DNA of 64,000 bases. Origin: Tepidiphilus sp. J10 (GTDB lineage: Bacteria > Pseudomonadota > Gammaproteobacteria > Burkholderiales > Thiobacillaceae). The notes beneath the pieces are model-generated. The model was not told the origin of the DNA, searched no databases, and saw nothing but the letters and a program-made list of their open reading frames with translations. Position numbers and translations under genes: made by a program. The DNA is taken from contig CAMDGQ010000002.1 in NCBI GenBank assembly GCA_945897955.1, positions 36,377 to 100,376 of the forward strand, written 5' to 3'. Below are positions 51,055 to 61,166 of the stretch, piece by piece (position 1 is the stretch's first letter; the number at the start of each line of letters is the position of its first letter).

Positions 51055-51121
51055 CCTCAACCTCCCAAGCTCACTTCCATCGTCCTACTCCGAATTACCA
51101 CCAAAGCAGAAAGTCATCAGC

Positions 51122-53158
51122 ATGAACACCTCAAATCTTCGCACCCTCGCCCTGGTAGGCCATGGTGGCGCCGGTAAAACCACCTTGATCGAAAACCTGC
51201 TCGCCGCCGCGGGCGCCATTCCTGCTGCCGGCGCGGTCGAACGCGGCAGCACCGTCTGCGATTACGACCCGCTGGAAAAAGCGCATCTGCATTCGATCAA
51301 GGTCGCCGCGACGCATCTGCAACACCAGGACAGCCTGGTCCACCTGCTCGACACCCCCGGCTATCCCGATTTCATGGGCCAGGCTCTGTGCGCGCTGGAT
51401 GCGGTGGAAACCGTCGTCGTGGTGATTGATGCCCACAAAGGCATCGAACTGACCGCGCATCGCATGATGCACTGGGCTCAGACCCGGAAATTGTGCCGCA
51501 TGATCGTGATCAACAAGATCGATGCCCCGGACACCGACTTGCCGGCCTTGCTGGAGGAGATTCAAACCGCATTCGGCCGTGAATGTCTGCCGATCAACCT
51601 GCCGGCGGAGGGAGGAACCAAAGTCACCGACTGCTTCTTCACGCCGAGCGGCAAAGCGGACTTCTCGTCCGTCGAAGCGGCGCATCGCGCGCTGGTCGAT
51701 CAGGTCGTTGAAGTCGATGAAGACCTGATGAATCTTTATCTGGAACAGGGCGAGATCGCCCCCGAGCAACTGCATGCACCCTTTGAAAAGGCATTGCGCG
51801 AAAACCATCTGGTACCGGTCTGCTTTGTTTCCGCCCTGACTGGCGCCGGCTTGCCGGAACTGCTCGATATCATGGTGCGCCTGTTGCCCAACCCGACCGA
51901 AGGCAACCCGCCGCTGTTCGTCAAGGGCGAGGAAGAAGACGCACAGCCGTTCAAGTCGGAGCCCGATCCCGACCTGCATGTGCTGGCCCATGTCTTCAAG
52001 CTCGAAGTCGATCCCTACATCGGCCGCATCGCCACGTTCCGTGTGCATCAGGGCACGATCACCAACGAGTCCTCGCTCTATGTCGGTGAATCACGCAAGC
52101 CATTCAAGGTCGGCCACCTGTTCCGAGTCCTCGGCAAGCAACTGCTGCCGGCCGAGTCCTGCGTTCCCGGCGACATCTGCGCGGTCACCAAGGTGGACGA
52201 CCTCGGTTTCGATTCCGTGCTGCACGACGCGCCGGAAGATGATCACATCCACATGCAGCCGCTCGAATTCCCGCATGCCGTGTTCGGCCTCGCCGTGCGG
52301 CCGAAAAAGCAGTCCGACATGGACAAACTGGCCGACGTGCTGCACCGCCTGGTCGCGGAAGACCCGGGCCTGCATGTCGAACACGATCCGACGACGCACG
52401 AAGCGGTGATACGCGGCCTCGGCGAAACCCACCTCGCCCGCGTGCTGGAAAAAATGCGCGAGCAGTTCCGTCTCGATCTGGAAACACATCCGCCCACCAT
52501 CGCCTACCGTGAAACCCTGACCCAGCCGGCCGAAGGTCATCACCGGCACAAGAAACAGACCGGCGGTTCCGGCCAGTTCGGTGAGGTCTATCTGCGTGTC
52601 GAACCTTTGCCGCGCGGCGCCGGCTTCGAGTTCGTCGATGCGGTCAAAGGCGGCGTCATTCCCAACACCTTCATTCCGGCGGTCGAAAAAGGCGTGCGCC
52701 AGGCCATGCAAACCGGCAGTGTCGCCGGCTTCCCGTTGCAGGATGTGCGGGTCACGGTTTACGACGGCAAGAACCATCCGGTCGATGGCAAGGAAGTCGC
52801 TTTCGTCACCGCCGGCAAGAAGGCTTTCCTGGATGCCGCAGCGAAGGCCCGCCCGATCGTGCTGGAACCCATTGTCAACGTCGAACTGACTGCCCCGGAC
52901 AGCGCCATCGGCGATGTCAGCGGTGACCTTTCGGCGCGACGCGGCCAGATCACCGGCCATGTCAGCGGTCGCGGCGGCATGATCACGGTGGTCGGCCACG
53001 CGCCTCTGGCGGAACTGGACAGCCTGCAATCGCGCATCAAATCGCTGACCGGCGGACAGGGTTCCTACACACTGGAATTCAGCCATTACGAACCGGTGCC
53101 GCCGCAGATACAGCAGAAGATGGCGGCGGAGCATCACCCGGAGCAGGATGAACAGTAA
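51122..53158 (+). CDS. Elongation factor G-like GTPase
   Basis: The 678-residue translational GTPase has G1 GHGGAGKTTL, G3 DTPGYPDF (classical EF-G has DTPGHVDF, so the histidine implicated in GTP hydrolysis is tyrosine here) and G4 NKID. Domains II-V follow. It resembles the EF-G-like (FusA2/EF-G paralogue) group rather than canonical FusA: it is shorter than EF-G (about 700) and not linked to rpsL, rpsG or tuf. It lies between the acyltransferase and nikR genes on the same strand. Such paralogues may act in ribosome recycling or stress; the role here is not established. Confidence 0.9.
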   Translation: MNTSNLRTLALVGHGGAGKTTLIENLLAAAGAIPAAGAVERGSTVCDYDPLEKAHLHSIKVAATHLQHQDSLVHLLDTPGYPDFMGQALCALDAVETVVVVIDAHKGIELTAHRMMHWAQTRKLCRMIVINKIDAPDTDLPALLEEIQTAFGRECLPINLPAEGGTKVTDCFFTPSGKADFSSVEAAHRALVDQVVEVDEDLMNLYLEQGEIAPEQLHAPFEKALRENHLVPVCFVSALTGAGLPELLDIMVRLLPNPTEGNPPLFVKGEEEDAQPFKSEPDPDLHVLAHVFKLEVDPYIGRIATFRVHQGTITNESSLYVGESRKPFKVGHLFRVLGKQLLPAESCVPGDICAVTKVDDLGFDSVLHDAPEDDHIHMQPLEFPHAVFGLAVRPKKQSDMDKLADVLHRLVAEDPGLHVEHDPTTHEAVIRGLGETHLARVLEKMREQFRLDLETHPPTIAYRETLTQPAEGHHRHKKQTGGSGQFGEVYLRVEPLPRGAGFEFVDAVKGGVIPNTFIPAVEKGVRQAMQTGSVAGFPLQDVRVTVYDGKNHPVDGKEVAFVTAGKKAFLDAAAKARPIVLEPIVNVELTAPDSAIGDVSGDLSARRGQITGHVSGRGGMITVVGHAPLAELDSLQSRIKSLTGGQGSYTLEFSHYEPVPPQIQQKMAAEHHPEQDEQ

Positions 53159-53208
53159 GGACAGCCAAGTCAGTACCAACCTCTCCAGACGACGCATCAA
53201 CCTCCTGA

Positions 53209-53228
53209 ACCCCGGCGCAGGCCGGGGT
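53209..53228. repeat. GC-rich hairpin between the EF-G-like gene and nikR
   Basis: ACCCCGGC-GCAG-GCCGGGGT is a perfect 8-bp stem with a 4-base loop, ending 22 bases before the nikR start. There is no T-run after it. It may insulate nikR translation or transcription from the upstream gene. Confidence 0.5.
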
Positions 53229-53250
53229 GACTCACTTCACCGGACGCAAC

Positions 53251-53694
53251 ATGGAACGCTTCACCATCTCGCTGGATGAATCGCTCGCCCAGGAATTCGA
53301 CGCGCTGTTGCGCGAGCGCGGCTATGCCAACCGCTCCGAAGCCGTGCGCGACATGCTGCGGCGCGAGCTTGAAGCGCATCGGCTGGAACATCAGGATGCC
53401 CCTTTCTGCGTCGCCAGCCTGTCCTACGTCTACAACCATCACGAACGCCGCCTGGCCGAACGGCTGACCGACCTGCAACACCACGCGCATGATCTGGTGG
53501 TTTCCAGCATGCATGTCCATCTCGATCACGACAACTGCCTGGAAACCTTGTTTCTGCGCGGTTCGACCGCCGATGTGCGGGCGCTGGCGGAGAAGATTTC
53601 CGCCGAGCGCGGTGTGCGCCACGGACAGATGAATCTGGTGCCGGTCGAGATCGATGCCGCCAACCACCATGTCCACAGTCGGCCGCATACCTGA
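53251..53694 (+). CDS. nikR: Nickel-responsive regulator NikR
   Basis: The 147-residue repressor has an N-terminal ribbon-helix-helix (MERFTISLDESLAQEFDALL) and a C-terminal ACT-like nickel-binding domain. The ligand set is visible: HVHLDHDNC supplies the His-x-His and Cys of the square-planar site, with another His upstream in DLQHHAHD. The start at 53251 gives the correct RHH strand; an upstream in-frame ATG adds 8 unconserved residues. No nickel transporter, urease or hydrogenase gene lies within the window. It sits 9 bases before pyrD, so the two may be co-transcribed. Confidence 0.93.
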   Translation: MERFTISLDESLAQEFDALLRERGYANRSEAVRDMLRRELEAHRLEHQDAPFCVASLSYVYNHHERRLAERLTDLQHHAHDLVVSSMHVHLDHDNCLETLFLRGSTADVRALAEKISAERGVRHGQMNLVPVEIDAANHHVHSRPHT

Positions 53695-53703
53695 TATCCC
53701 GCA

Positions 53704-54735
53704 ATGAACTTCTACGAACTGCTTCGCCCGCTGTTATTCAAGCTCGACCCCGAAAGCGCGCATAACCTCACGCTCGGCAATCTGAATCGGCTGCATCGCC
53801 TCGGCTTGCTGAAAGCCTTCCTGCCGACAGTGCCGTCCTTGCCAAAGCCGCAGCACAAGCGGGTCATGGGGCTCGACTTCCCGAATCCGGTCGGCCTCGC
53901 CGCCGGCCTCGACAAGAACGGCGAAGCCATCGATGCATTGGGTGATTTCGGTTTCGGCTTCCTGGAAATCGGCGCCGTCACGCCGCGCCCGCAGCCCGGC
54001 AACCCGAAGCCGCGCCTGTACCGGTTGCCGCAGGCGCAAGCCATCATCAACCGCATGGGCTTCAACAATCTCGGTGTCGACAACCTGCTGATCAATCTGC
54101 AAAACACCGCCTATCGGGGCATTCTCGGCGTCAATCTGGGCAAGAACTTCGACACGCCGATCGAGAAGGCCGCCGACGATTACCTGATCTGCCTGGAGAA
54201 GCTGTACGGCAAGGTCAGTTTCGTCACCGTCAACATCTCATCGCCCAACACCAAGAACCTGCGCGCGCTGCAAGGTGGCGACGAGCTCGACGCACTGCTG
54301 GCGGCGATCAAGTCGGGTCAGGAAAAACTCAGCCAGCAGCACGGCAAATTCATGCCGGTGGCGATCAAGATCGCCCCCGATCTCGACAGCGCGCAAATCG
54401 AAAACATGGCCGCGCTGTTCCGCAAACACCATATCGACGCGCTGATCGCCACCAACACCACACTTTCGCGCGAAGGCGTCGAGCATCTGCCGCACGGGTC
54501 CGAGGCAGGCGGCCTCTCCGGCCTGCCGGTGCGCGAAAAATCGACCCAGGTCATCCGGGCCTTTCACAGCGCGCTGGCCGGGGAAGTACCGATCATCGGC
54601 GCCGGCGGCATTCTGTGCGGCGCCGATGCGCAAGCCAAGCGGGAGGCCGGCGCCGATCTGGTCCAGTTCTATACCGGCCTGATCTATCGCGGTCCGGGCC
54701 TGGTCAAGGAATGCGTGGAAGCGCTCTCGCGCTAA
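53704..54735 (+). CDS. pyrD: Dihydroorotate dehydrogenase (quinone), class 2
   Basis: Oxidises dihydroorotate to orotate in pyrimidine synthesis, passing electrons to membrane quinone through FMN. The 343-residue length and N-terminal membrane-associating helices ([19 protein letters not shown]) mark class 2. Signatures: [34 protein letters not shown] with the catalytic serine, and [15 protein letters not shown] for phosphate binding. It follows nikR by 9 bases and precedes ald by 49 bases on the same strand. Confidence 0.96.
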   Translation: MNFYELLRPLLFKLDPESAHNLTLGNLNRLHRLGLLKAFLPTVPSLPKPQHKRVMGLDFPNPVGLAAGLDKNGEAIDALGDFGFGFLEIGAVTPRPQPGNPKPRLYRLPQAQAIINRMGFNNLGVDNLLINLQNTAYRGILGVNLGKNFDTPIEKAADDYLICLEKLYGKVSFVTVNISSPNTKNLRALQGGDELDALLAAIKSGQEKLSQQHGKFMPVAIKIAPDLDSAQIENMAALFRKHHIDALIATNTTLSREGVEHLPHGSEAGGLSGLPVREKSTQVIRAFHSALAGEVPIIGAGGILCGADAQAKREAGADLVQFYTGLIYRGPGLVKECVEALSR

Positions 54736-54784
54736 CCGAAGGCTGGCGGCGTCGGCACATCAAACTCGTCAACAGGTAACCCAC

Positions 54785-55894
54785 ATGCGGATCGGCATCC
54801 CGAAGGAAATCAAGGATCACGAATACCGCGTTGCCGCCACTCCCGCCGGCATCGCGTTGCTGGTCGCCGCCGGGCATCAGGTCGCTGTCGAGACCGGTGC
54901 CGGCGCCGCCGTTGGTTTTCCCGATGCCGCGTACCTGAACTCGGGCGCAAAGCTGACCGACGCGGCGGGCGTCTATGCGGCTGATCTCGTCTTCAAGGTC
55001 AAGGAGCCGCAGGCCGTCGAAGTTGCGCGTCTGCGCGCCGGGCAATGGCTGTTCTGCTACCTGCATCTCGCCGCCGCCCCCGCCCTGGCTGCCGACCTGA
55101 TGCGTGTCGGCGTCAACGCGCTTGCCTTCGAAACCGTGCTCGACCCTGCCGGCCGCACACCGCTGCTGACGCCGATGTCGCAGATCGCCGGCCGCCTTGC
55201 GATACAGGCCGGCATGCAGGCGCTGGAAATGAAACATGGCGGGCGCGGTGTACTGCTTTCCGGCGTACCCGGCGTCATACCGGGCAAGGTTGCAATCCTC
55301 GGCGGCGGCGTGGTCGGCGCAAATGCCGCGCGCATCGCCGTCGGCATCGGCGCCGATGTCACCCTGCTCGACCGCGACGCTAAGCGCCTGAACGCCTTCG
55401 ACGAGCAATATGGCGGACGTCTGAAAACCCGCTTTTCCAATCCCGGCAACATCGCCGAGTGCGTTGCCCAGGCCGATCTGGTGGTCGGTGCAGCCTATGT
55501 CCATGGCCGCCGCACGCCGCGTCTGCTGACGCGCGAGCTGATCCGCTCAATGCAGACCGGTGCGGCATTGGTCGATGTCGCCATCGACCAGGGCGGCATC
55601 AGCGAAACTTCGCGCGCCACCACCCATACCGCGCCGTTCTACGTGGATGAAGGCATCGTGCATTACTGCGTCGCCAACATGCCCGGTGCGGCAGCGCGCA
55701 CCGCCACGCTTGCGCTGGCGGAAACCACGCTGCCCTATCTGCTGAAGCTGGCCGCCGATCCACACACCGCGCTGCGGGGGGACGCGGGCTTCGCCGCCGG
55801 TCTGAATATCGCGGCGGGCGCCATCGTGCATGACGGCCTGGCGCAGGATCTGGGCATGCCTCCCGAACGGCCGCCGATGCTAGACCGGGGATAG
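54785..55894 (+). CDS. ald: Alanine dehydrogenase
   Basis: Catalyses reversible NAD-dependent deamination of L-alanine to pyruvate. The 369-residue protein has the AlaDH/PNT N-terminal domain (MRIGIPKEIKDHEYRVAATP) and a Rossmann fold (LGGGVVGANAARIAVGIGAD). Length matches the family (about 370). It is on the same strand as pyrD, and its stop is 4 bases from the stop of the convergent GGDEF-EAL gene. Regulation is not evident. Confidence 0.94.
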   Translation: MRIGIPKEIKDHEYRVAATPAGIALLVAAGHQVAVETGAGAAVGFPDAAYLNSGAKLTDAAGVYAADLVFKVKEPQAVEVARLRAGQWLFCYLHLAAAPALAADLMRVGVNALAFETVLDPAGRTPLLTPMSQIAGRLAIQAGMQALEMKHGGRGVLLSGVPGVIPGKVAILGGGVVGANAARIAVGIGADVTLLDRDAKRLNAFDEQYGGRLKTRFSNPGNIAECVAQADLVVGAAYVHGRRTPRLLTRELIRSMQTGAALVDVAIDQGGISETSRATTHTAPFYVDEGIVHYCVANMPGAAARTATLALAETTLPYLLKLAADPHTALRGDAGFAAGLNIAAGAIVHDGLAQDLGMPPERPPMLDRG

Positions 55895-55898
55895 CGGT

Positions 55899-58421
55899 TC
55901 ACGCTCCCTGTTCCGCCAGCAGCCGGCCGCAGGCCTCCGCCGGCAGGGCCGCGCTGTACAGCCAGCCCTGGAATTCGTCGCAGTTGAGATGAACCAGCAT
56001 GCCGCGTTGGGCTTCGTTTTCCACCCCCTCCGCGATGACCCTCAAGCCCAGGCTGTGCGCCAACCCGACCAGACCGTGAACGATGGCCGCATCGTCCGGA
56101 TCGCTGGCCAGATCCTGGATGAATGAACGATCAATCTTGAGCTTGTGCAGGGAAAAAACCTTGAGATAGGCCAGTGAGGAATAGCCGGTGCCGAAATCGT
56201 CAATGGCGATGGTGACACCGAGCTTTTCCAGATCCTGGAGCACTCTTGCCGCGACTTCCGGCTCTTCCATGATCGCGCTTTCTGTCAGTTCCAGTTCAAG
56301 CAAGGCCGGCGAAGCGCTGCTTTGCGCCAATGCAGTGCGAACCATGCCGGGCACATCCTGCTGTCGGAATTGCTGCGCCGACAGGTTTACCGCGATGCGA
56401 ACCGGCGTACCGGCATCCTGCCATTGGCGTATCTGCCGGCAGGCGGTTTCGAGCACCCAAATGCCGATCGGTACGATCAGCCCGCTGGCTTCTGCCACCG
56501 GAACGAACCGCGCAGGACTGATCGAGCCGAGTTCCGCATGCGTCCAGCGCAACAAGGCTTCCACGCCGCAAACGCGGCCATTGCGCAGATCGACTTGCGG
56601 CTGGTAATGCAACTCCAGTTCGCCGGCCTCGACGGCACGCTTGAGATAGGTTTGCAGCAGCAGGGTGTCCTGCATGGTGCTGTTCAGGTCATGCGTAAAA
56701 AAGCGCGCGCACCCCCGCCCTTCCGCCTTCGCCCGGTACATCGCCATGTCGGCATTGCGCAGCAGTGTGGCTGCGTCCTCGCCATCGACCGGGAAAACAG
56801 TGACCCCGAGGCTCAAACCCGAATAAACGTCGAACTCGCCGACGCGAAACGACGAAGAGAAGGCCGCCAGCACCTTGTTGACGATCTGGCCGATATGCTC
56901 GACCTGGGCCAGGTCAGGCAATACCAGCGCGAACTCATCGCCCCCCAGGCGCGCCACGGTATCGTCCGCCCGCAAGGTAGCGCGCAGGCGGTGCGCCACC
57001 TCGGCCAGCAGCTTGTCGCCGTGATTGTGGCCCCAGCCATCGTTGATCGCCTTGAAGTTGTCCAGATCAAGCAGCACGACGCCAACCAGCTTTTCATGCC
57101 GCCGCGCCTGCTGCATGGCCTGGGCAAGGCGGTCCTGGAACAGGCTTCGATTCGGCAACCCGGTGAGGACATCGTGGGTGGACTGGTAACGCAACTCGGC
57201 TTCCATACGCCGATGCTCGGTGACATCACGGATAAAGGCGGTGACCCGCGTGCCCGTCGCGGAGTGAAAGGTGCTCAGGGCGATATCCACCGGCACCAGG
57301 TTTCCTTCCTTGTGCAGCCCCATCAATTGCTTTTCACTAAGCACGGCACGTTCGCCATGCGTCTCCAGAAAATGGCGCCGATGCGCCAAATGGTTCGCAC
57401 GCTCCACTTCCGGCACCAGTATTTCCATGCTTTTACCCAGCAACTCCCAGCGTGAGTAGCCGAACATGGTTTCCAGACGCTCGTTGACCATTCGGATTTT
57501 TCCCGACTCGTCCACCACCAGAATGGCGTCCGGCGCCGTTTCCAGCAGTTCACGGTGGCGACGCTCGCTTTCGATAACCTCGTTGCGAGCTTGCTTGATC
57601 TGGTTGATCGGCGTCAGCACGCTATCGAAAAAGATGGCGTAATAGAGAAACAGATAGGCAAGCACCTTGTAGACATGACCAAACACGTTGGTCAGGCCGG
57701 TGACGTTCGGATAAAACATGATGAACAGTTCGCTGGCCAGCATCATCGCCAATGCAATGCCGAGATAGCTGAAACTCAAGCCATGCAGTTCCTGGCGGCG
57801 CTGGAACATCAGCAGCAGCGCAATCACCAGCAAAGCCACGACACCGCTTTCCATGCCGATCAGGAAAGTGGTCAGCCCCTCGCCGGGAATGTGCGTCGCC
57901 GGCACCCAGTCGGGCTGCCAGATGCCGATGTAGAACACCACCAGCGCATAGCCGAGGAAACCGACAAGAAACCGCCGCCTCGCCCGAATGGCAAAAGGTT
58001 GCCGAGGCATCAGAGCGAACGCCAGCAAGGCGCCGGCCGCCGCGTATCGCGCCGCCAGCCAGAACACAATGCCCTTGTGGGAGCTGTTCGGCGTAATGAA
58101 ATCGGGCATTCCGGCATACGACATGAAATGGGCGAAATCCATCAACGCCACACTCAGGAAAGCGCACGCCAGCATCACGGAAGCGGCCGGCCTCCGCTTG
58201 TCGTGAATATGCCAGCCGGTAACAAAAACCATCGTCGCCGACACCACGGCGAAGACTTCGACAAGGGTATGGTAGGGAAGATAGAACGCCGGTCCGATGT
58301 CAACCGGATTAGCCGTGCTGGCCTGCCAAGCCAGCAAAAAAATCGCCAGCAACAGCAAAACCGTGCCAATCAAGGGGCCCTTGGTCGAACCTTTGGTATT
58401 CAATGCTCCAGCCAATATCAT
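55899..58421 (-). CDS. Membrane PAS-GGDEF-EAL protein (c-di-GMP synthesis/breakdown)
   Basis: The 840-residue protein has a polytopic N-terminal sensor of the MASE3 type (about eight helices, residues 10-280), a PAS domain (about 290-400), GGDEF (motif RLGGDEFALVL near residue 492) and EAL (GVEALLRW near 619, then DDFGTGYSSLAYLK and KIDRSFI). The diguanylate cyclase site is intact and preceded by RADD five residues upstream, which fits the inhibitory I-site RxxD. The phosphodiesterase motifs are intact too. Net activity cannot be told from sequence. The 181-bp gap upstream contains its likely promoter (TATAAG on the minus strand near 58468) and no gene. Confidence 0.93.
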   Translation of the reverse strand: MILAGALNTKGSTKGPLIGTVLLLLAIFLLAWQASTANPVDIGPAFYLPYHTLVEVFAVVSATMVFVTGWHIHDKRRPAASVMLACAFLSVALMDFAHFMSYAGMPDFITPNSSHKGIVFWLAARYAAAGALLAFALMPRQPFAIRARRRFLVGFLGYALVVFYIGIWQPDWVPATHIPGEGLTTFLIGMESGVVALLVIALLLMFQRRQELHGLSFSYLGIALAMMLASELFIMFYPNVTGLTNVFGHVYKVLAYLFLYYAIFFDSVLTPINQIKQARNEVIESERRHRELLETAPDAILVVDESGKIRMVNERLETMFGYSRWELLGKSMEILVPEVERANHLAHRRHFLETHGERAVLSEKQLMGLHKEGNLVPVDIALSTFHSATGTRVTAFIRDVTEHRRMEAELRYQSTHDVLTGLPNRSLFQDRLAQAMQQARRHEKLVGVVLLDLDNFKAINDGWGHNHGDKLLAEVAHRLRATLRADDTVARLGGDEFALVLPDLAQVEHIGQIVNKVLAAFSSSFRVGEFDVYSGLSLGVTVFPVDGEDAATLLRNADMAMYRAKAEGRGCARFFTHDLNSTMQDTLLLQTYLKRAVEAGELELHYQPQVDLRNGRVCGVEALLRWTHAELGSISPARFVPVAEASGLIVPIGIWVLETACRQIRQWQDAGTPVRIAVNLSAQQFRQQDVPGMVRTALAQSSASPALLELELTESAIMEEPEVAARVLQDLEKLGVTIAIDDFGTGYSSLAYLKVFSLHKLKIDRSFIQDLASDPDDAAIVHGLVGLAHSLGLRVIAEGVENEAQRGMLVHLNCDEFQGWLYSAALPAEACGRLLAEQGA

Positions 58422-58602
58422 GCCCGATCCAGAGGGTTTAAAGCCGCTTGTACTGCGGTTTTTCCTTATAGTTTAACCCTTAGACGATCCTTTCAGACAA
58501 TCCTGACCAGCACTTGACCTGGTGAATACGGCACAAAGCACAAATTGTGAAACTCGAAGGCTACTCAGCCAGGCGACATGATTCCTGCCCACCGAAAAGG
58601 AA

Positions 58603-58920
58603 TCATCCGAAATGGCAAACATAGTGATACGCCTCGCCCGGCGCGACTTCGATCTCGAAGCTGGAGTTTCCGGGCACGCTGAATGATTGTCCGGCGCCAT
58701 ATTCCTTCCAGTCGGTCTCTCCCTTCAGCAATACGCGACAACGACCATCGACGGTTTCCATGATTTCCGGCACACCGGTGTTGAAGGTCAGACGCGCAGG
58801 CAGTATCACGCCGACCGACTTCTTGGTGCCATCGGCGAACTGCACCGTATGCGAGACGCATTTGCCGTCGAAATAGACGTTGGCTTTCTGGATGACGGAG
58901 ACATTTTCGAATTGGGACAT
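58603..58920 (-). CDS. ppnP: Pyrimidine/purine nucleoside phosphorylase PpnP (DUF1255)
   Basis: Small cupin-fold enzyme that splits nucleosides with phosphate. The 105-residue protein contains the family words [40 protein letters not shown] and the C-terminal AYHYVCHFG. Length matches E. coli YaiE (94) with a short extension. It starts 2 bases after the argG stop, so it is the last gene of the arg operon or read through from it. The link to arginine biosynthesis is likely only positional. Confidence 0.93.
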   Translation of the reverse strand: MSQFENVSVIQKANVYFDGKCVSHTVQFADGTKKSVGVILPARLTFNTGVPEIMETVDGRCRVLLKGETDWKEYGAGQSFSVPGNSSFEIEVAPGEAYHYVCHFG

Positions 58921-58922
58921 GC

Positions 58923-60167
58923 TTACTTCCTCTGAGCGTCGAGTTTTGCGGCAATGCGCATGCGTAGCGCATTGAGCTTGATGAAACCGCCGGCGTCCTT
59001 CTGGTCGTAGGCACCCGCGTCGTCCTCGAAGGTGGCGATGGTGGAATCGAACAAGGAATCGGTCTTCGAATCACGGCCGACGACGATGACATTGCCCTTG
59101 TAAAGCTTGAGGCGCACGAAGCCGTTGACGTTGGCCTGGGTGTGGTCGATCAGCACCTGCAGCGCTTTCCTTTCCGGGCTCCACCAGTAGCCGTTGTAGA
59201 CCAGACTGGCGTAGCGCGGCATCAGATCGTCCTTCAGGTGCGCGACTTCGCGGTCCAGCGTGATGGATTCGATGGCGCGATGGCCTTTCAGCAGAATGGT
59301 GCCGCCGGGGGTTTCGTAGCAACCGCGCGACTTCATCCCGACATAGCGGTTTTCCACCAGGTCGAGGCGACCGATGCCATGCTTGCCACCCAGTTCGTTC
59401 AATCTGGCCAACACTTCATGCGCTTTCATGGCTTGACCGTTGATCGCCACGACATCGCCACGAACGTAATCGAGCGTGATGTATTCGGCCTGGTCCGGCG
59501 CCATTTCCGGCGACACGCTCCAGCGCCACATATCTTCTTCTGCCTCGGCGTTGGGATCTTCCAGATGGCGGCCTTCATAGCTGATATGCAGCAGATTGGC
59601 GTCCATCGAATAGGGGCTGCCACCCTGCTTGTGCTTCATGTCGATGGGAATGCCATGCGTTTCGGCGTAGTTGATCAGTTTCTCGCGGCTCAACAGATCC
59701 CATTCCCGCCACGGCGCGATGACCTTGATGTCCGGCTTCAGCGCGTAGGCGCCGAGTTCGAATCGAACCTGATCGTTGCCCTTGCCGGTGGCGCCATGGC
59801 AAATGGCGTCTGCGCCTGTCTCGTTGACGATTTCGATCAGGCGCTTGGCGATCAGCGGCCGCGCGATCGAGGTGCCGAGCAGGTATTCGCCTTCGTAAAC
59901 CGTGTTGGCGCGGAACATCGGGAAGACGAAGTCGCGCACGAATTCTTCGCGTAGATCGTCAATGTAGATCTGCTCGGGCTTGATGCCGAATTGCAGGGCC
60001 TTGGCGCGCGCCGGTTCGAGTTCTTCACCCTGCCCCAGGTCGGCGGTGAAGGTCACTACTTCGCATTGATAGGTATCCTGTAGCCATTTCAGGATGACCG
60101 AGGTATCCAGACCGCCGGAGTAGGCGAGCACGACTTTCTTGATTGCGAGTTTGTTCATTTCACTCAT
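58923..60167 (-). CDS. argG: Argininosuccinate synthase
   Basis: Joins citrulline and aspartate with ATP to form argininosuccinate. The 414-residue protein has the N-type ATP pyrophosphatase loop [19 protein letters not shown], the citrulline/aspartate-binding segments [13 protein letters not shown] and [20 protein letters not shown], and normal family length (about 400-410). The ATG at 60167 has an AGGA site 6 bases upstream; a second in-frame ATG lies 3 codons in. It follows argF by 67 bases and precedes ppnP by 2. Confidence 0.97.
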   Translation of the reverse strand: MSEMNKLAIKKVVLAYSGGLDTSVILKWLQDTYQCEVVTFTADLGQGEELEPARAKALQFGIKPEQIYIDDLREEFVRDFVFPMFRANTVYEGEYLLGTSIARPLIAKRLIEIVNETGADAICHGATGKGNDQVRFELGAYALKPDIKVIAPWREWDLLSREKLINYAETHGIPIDMKHKQGGSPYSMDANLLHISYEGRHLEDPNAEAEEDMWRWSVSPEMAPDQAEYITLDYVRGDVVAINGQAMKAHEVLARLNELGGKHGIGRLDLVENRYVGMKSRGCYETPGGTILLKGHRAIESITLDREVAHLKDDLMPRYASLVYNGYWWSPERKALQVLIDHTQANVNGFVRLKLYKGNVIVVGRDSKTDSLFDSTIATFEDDAGAYDQKDAGGFIKLNALRMRIAAKLDAQRK

Positions 60168-60234
60168 GATTTTCCTAGCAAGATAAAACGGAACGTCAAA
60201 GGGAGCGCTCCGTCAGTGGGCGATAGTTATCCCG

Positions 60235-61161
60235 TCAATCCTCGACGTGGCCGCGCAACAGGTATTCGAGCAGTGCCTTCTGCGCATGCAGGCGGTTTTC
60301 CGCCTCGTCCCAGACCACGGATTGGCGCCCGTCAATGACATCGGCCGCGACCTCTTCACCCCGGTGCGCCGGCAGGCAATGCATGAACAACGCCTCGTTG
60401 CCGGCCGCCGCCATCATGTCGGCGTCGACTTGCCAGTCGGCAAAGGCTTTCATCCGCTCGGCATTTTCGGCCTCGAACCCCATGCTGGTCCAGACATCGG
60501 TGGTCACCAGATCTGCGCCTCGGCAGGCATCCATCGGGTCGGCGAATTCTTCGTAATGTGTGGTCGAGAACAGGCCAGCACGCTCGGGTTCGACTTCGTA
60601 GCCGGGCGGGGTGGATACGTGAACATTGAAATCAAGAACCTCGGCCGCTTGCAGCCAGGTGTTGCACATATTGTTGGAGTCTCCGACCCAGGCGACCGTC
60701 TTGCCCTGGATCGGACCACGTTGTTCGATGTAGGTGAAGATATCGGCCAGTATCTGGCATGGATGGTATTCGTTGGTCAGGCCATTGATGACCGGTACGC
60801 GTGAATGCGCCGCAAAACGCTCAATGATGTCCTGCTCGAAGGTGCGGATCATCACCACATCGACCATGCGGGAAATGACCTCGGCGGCATCTTCCACCGG
60901 CTCGCCGCGACCCAGCTGGGTATCGCGGGTATTCAGATAAATCGCCGAGCCGCCCAGCTGGTGCATGCCGGCTTCAAAGGAAAGCCGCGTGCGCGTTGAG
61001 CTCTTTTCGAAAATCATCGCCAAAGTCCGATCCGCCAGCGGGTGATAGGGCTGATAGAGCTTGAAACGTTGCTTGATAATCCGAGTGCGCTCGAATAGGT
61101 GAGCATATTCGGCGCGGGATAAATCCTTGAACTGCAGGAAATGCTTGGCCTGGGTAACCAT
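60235..61161 (-). CDS. argF: Ornithine carbamoyltransferase
   Basis: Transfers the carbamoyl group to ornithine to give citrulline. The 308-residue protein has the carbamoyl phosphate motif STRTR (EKSSTRTRLSFE), HPCQ in the middle, and the ornithine-site motif FMHCLPAHRGEEV. It lies 5 bases after argD and 67 bases before argG in a minus-strand operon matching consecutive arginine steps. Confidence 0.97.
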   Translation of the reverse strand: MVTQAKHFLQFKDLSRAEYAHLFERTRIIKQRFKLYQPYHPLADRTLAMIFEKSSTRTRLSFEAGMHQLGGSAIYLNTRDTQLGRGEPVEDAAEVISRMVDVVMIRTFEQDIIERFAAHSRVPVINGLTNEYHPCQILADIFTYIEQRGPIQGKTVAWVGDSNNMCNTWLQAAEVLDFNVHVSTPPGYEVEPERAGLFSTTHYEEFADPMDACRGADLVTTDVWTSMGFEAENAERMKAFADWQVDADMMAAAGNEALFMHCLPAHRGEEVAADVIDGRQSVVWDEAENRLHAQKALLEYLLRGHVED

Positions 61162-61166
61162 GTTGA

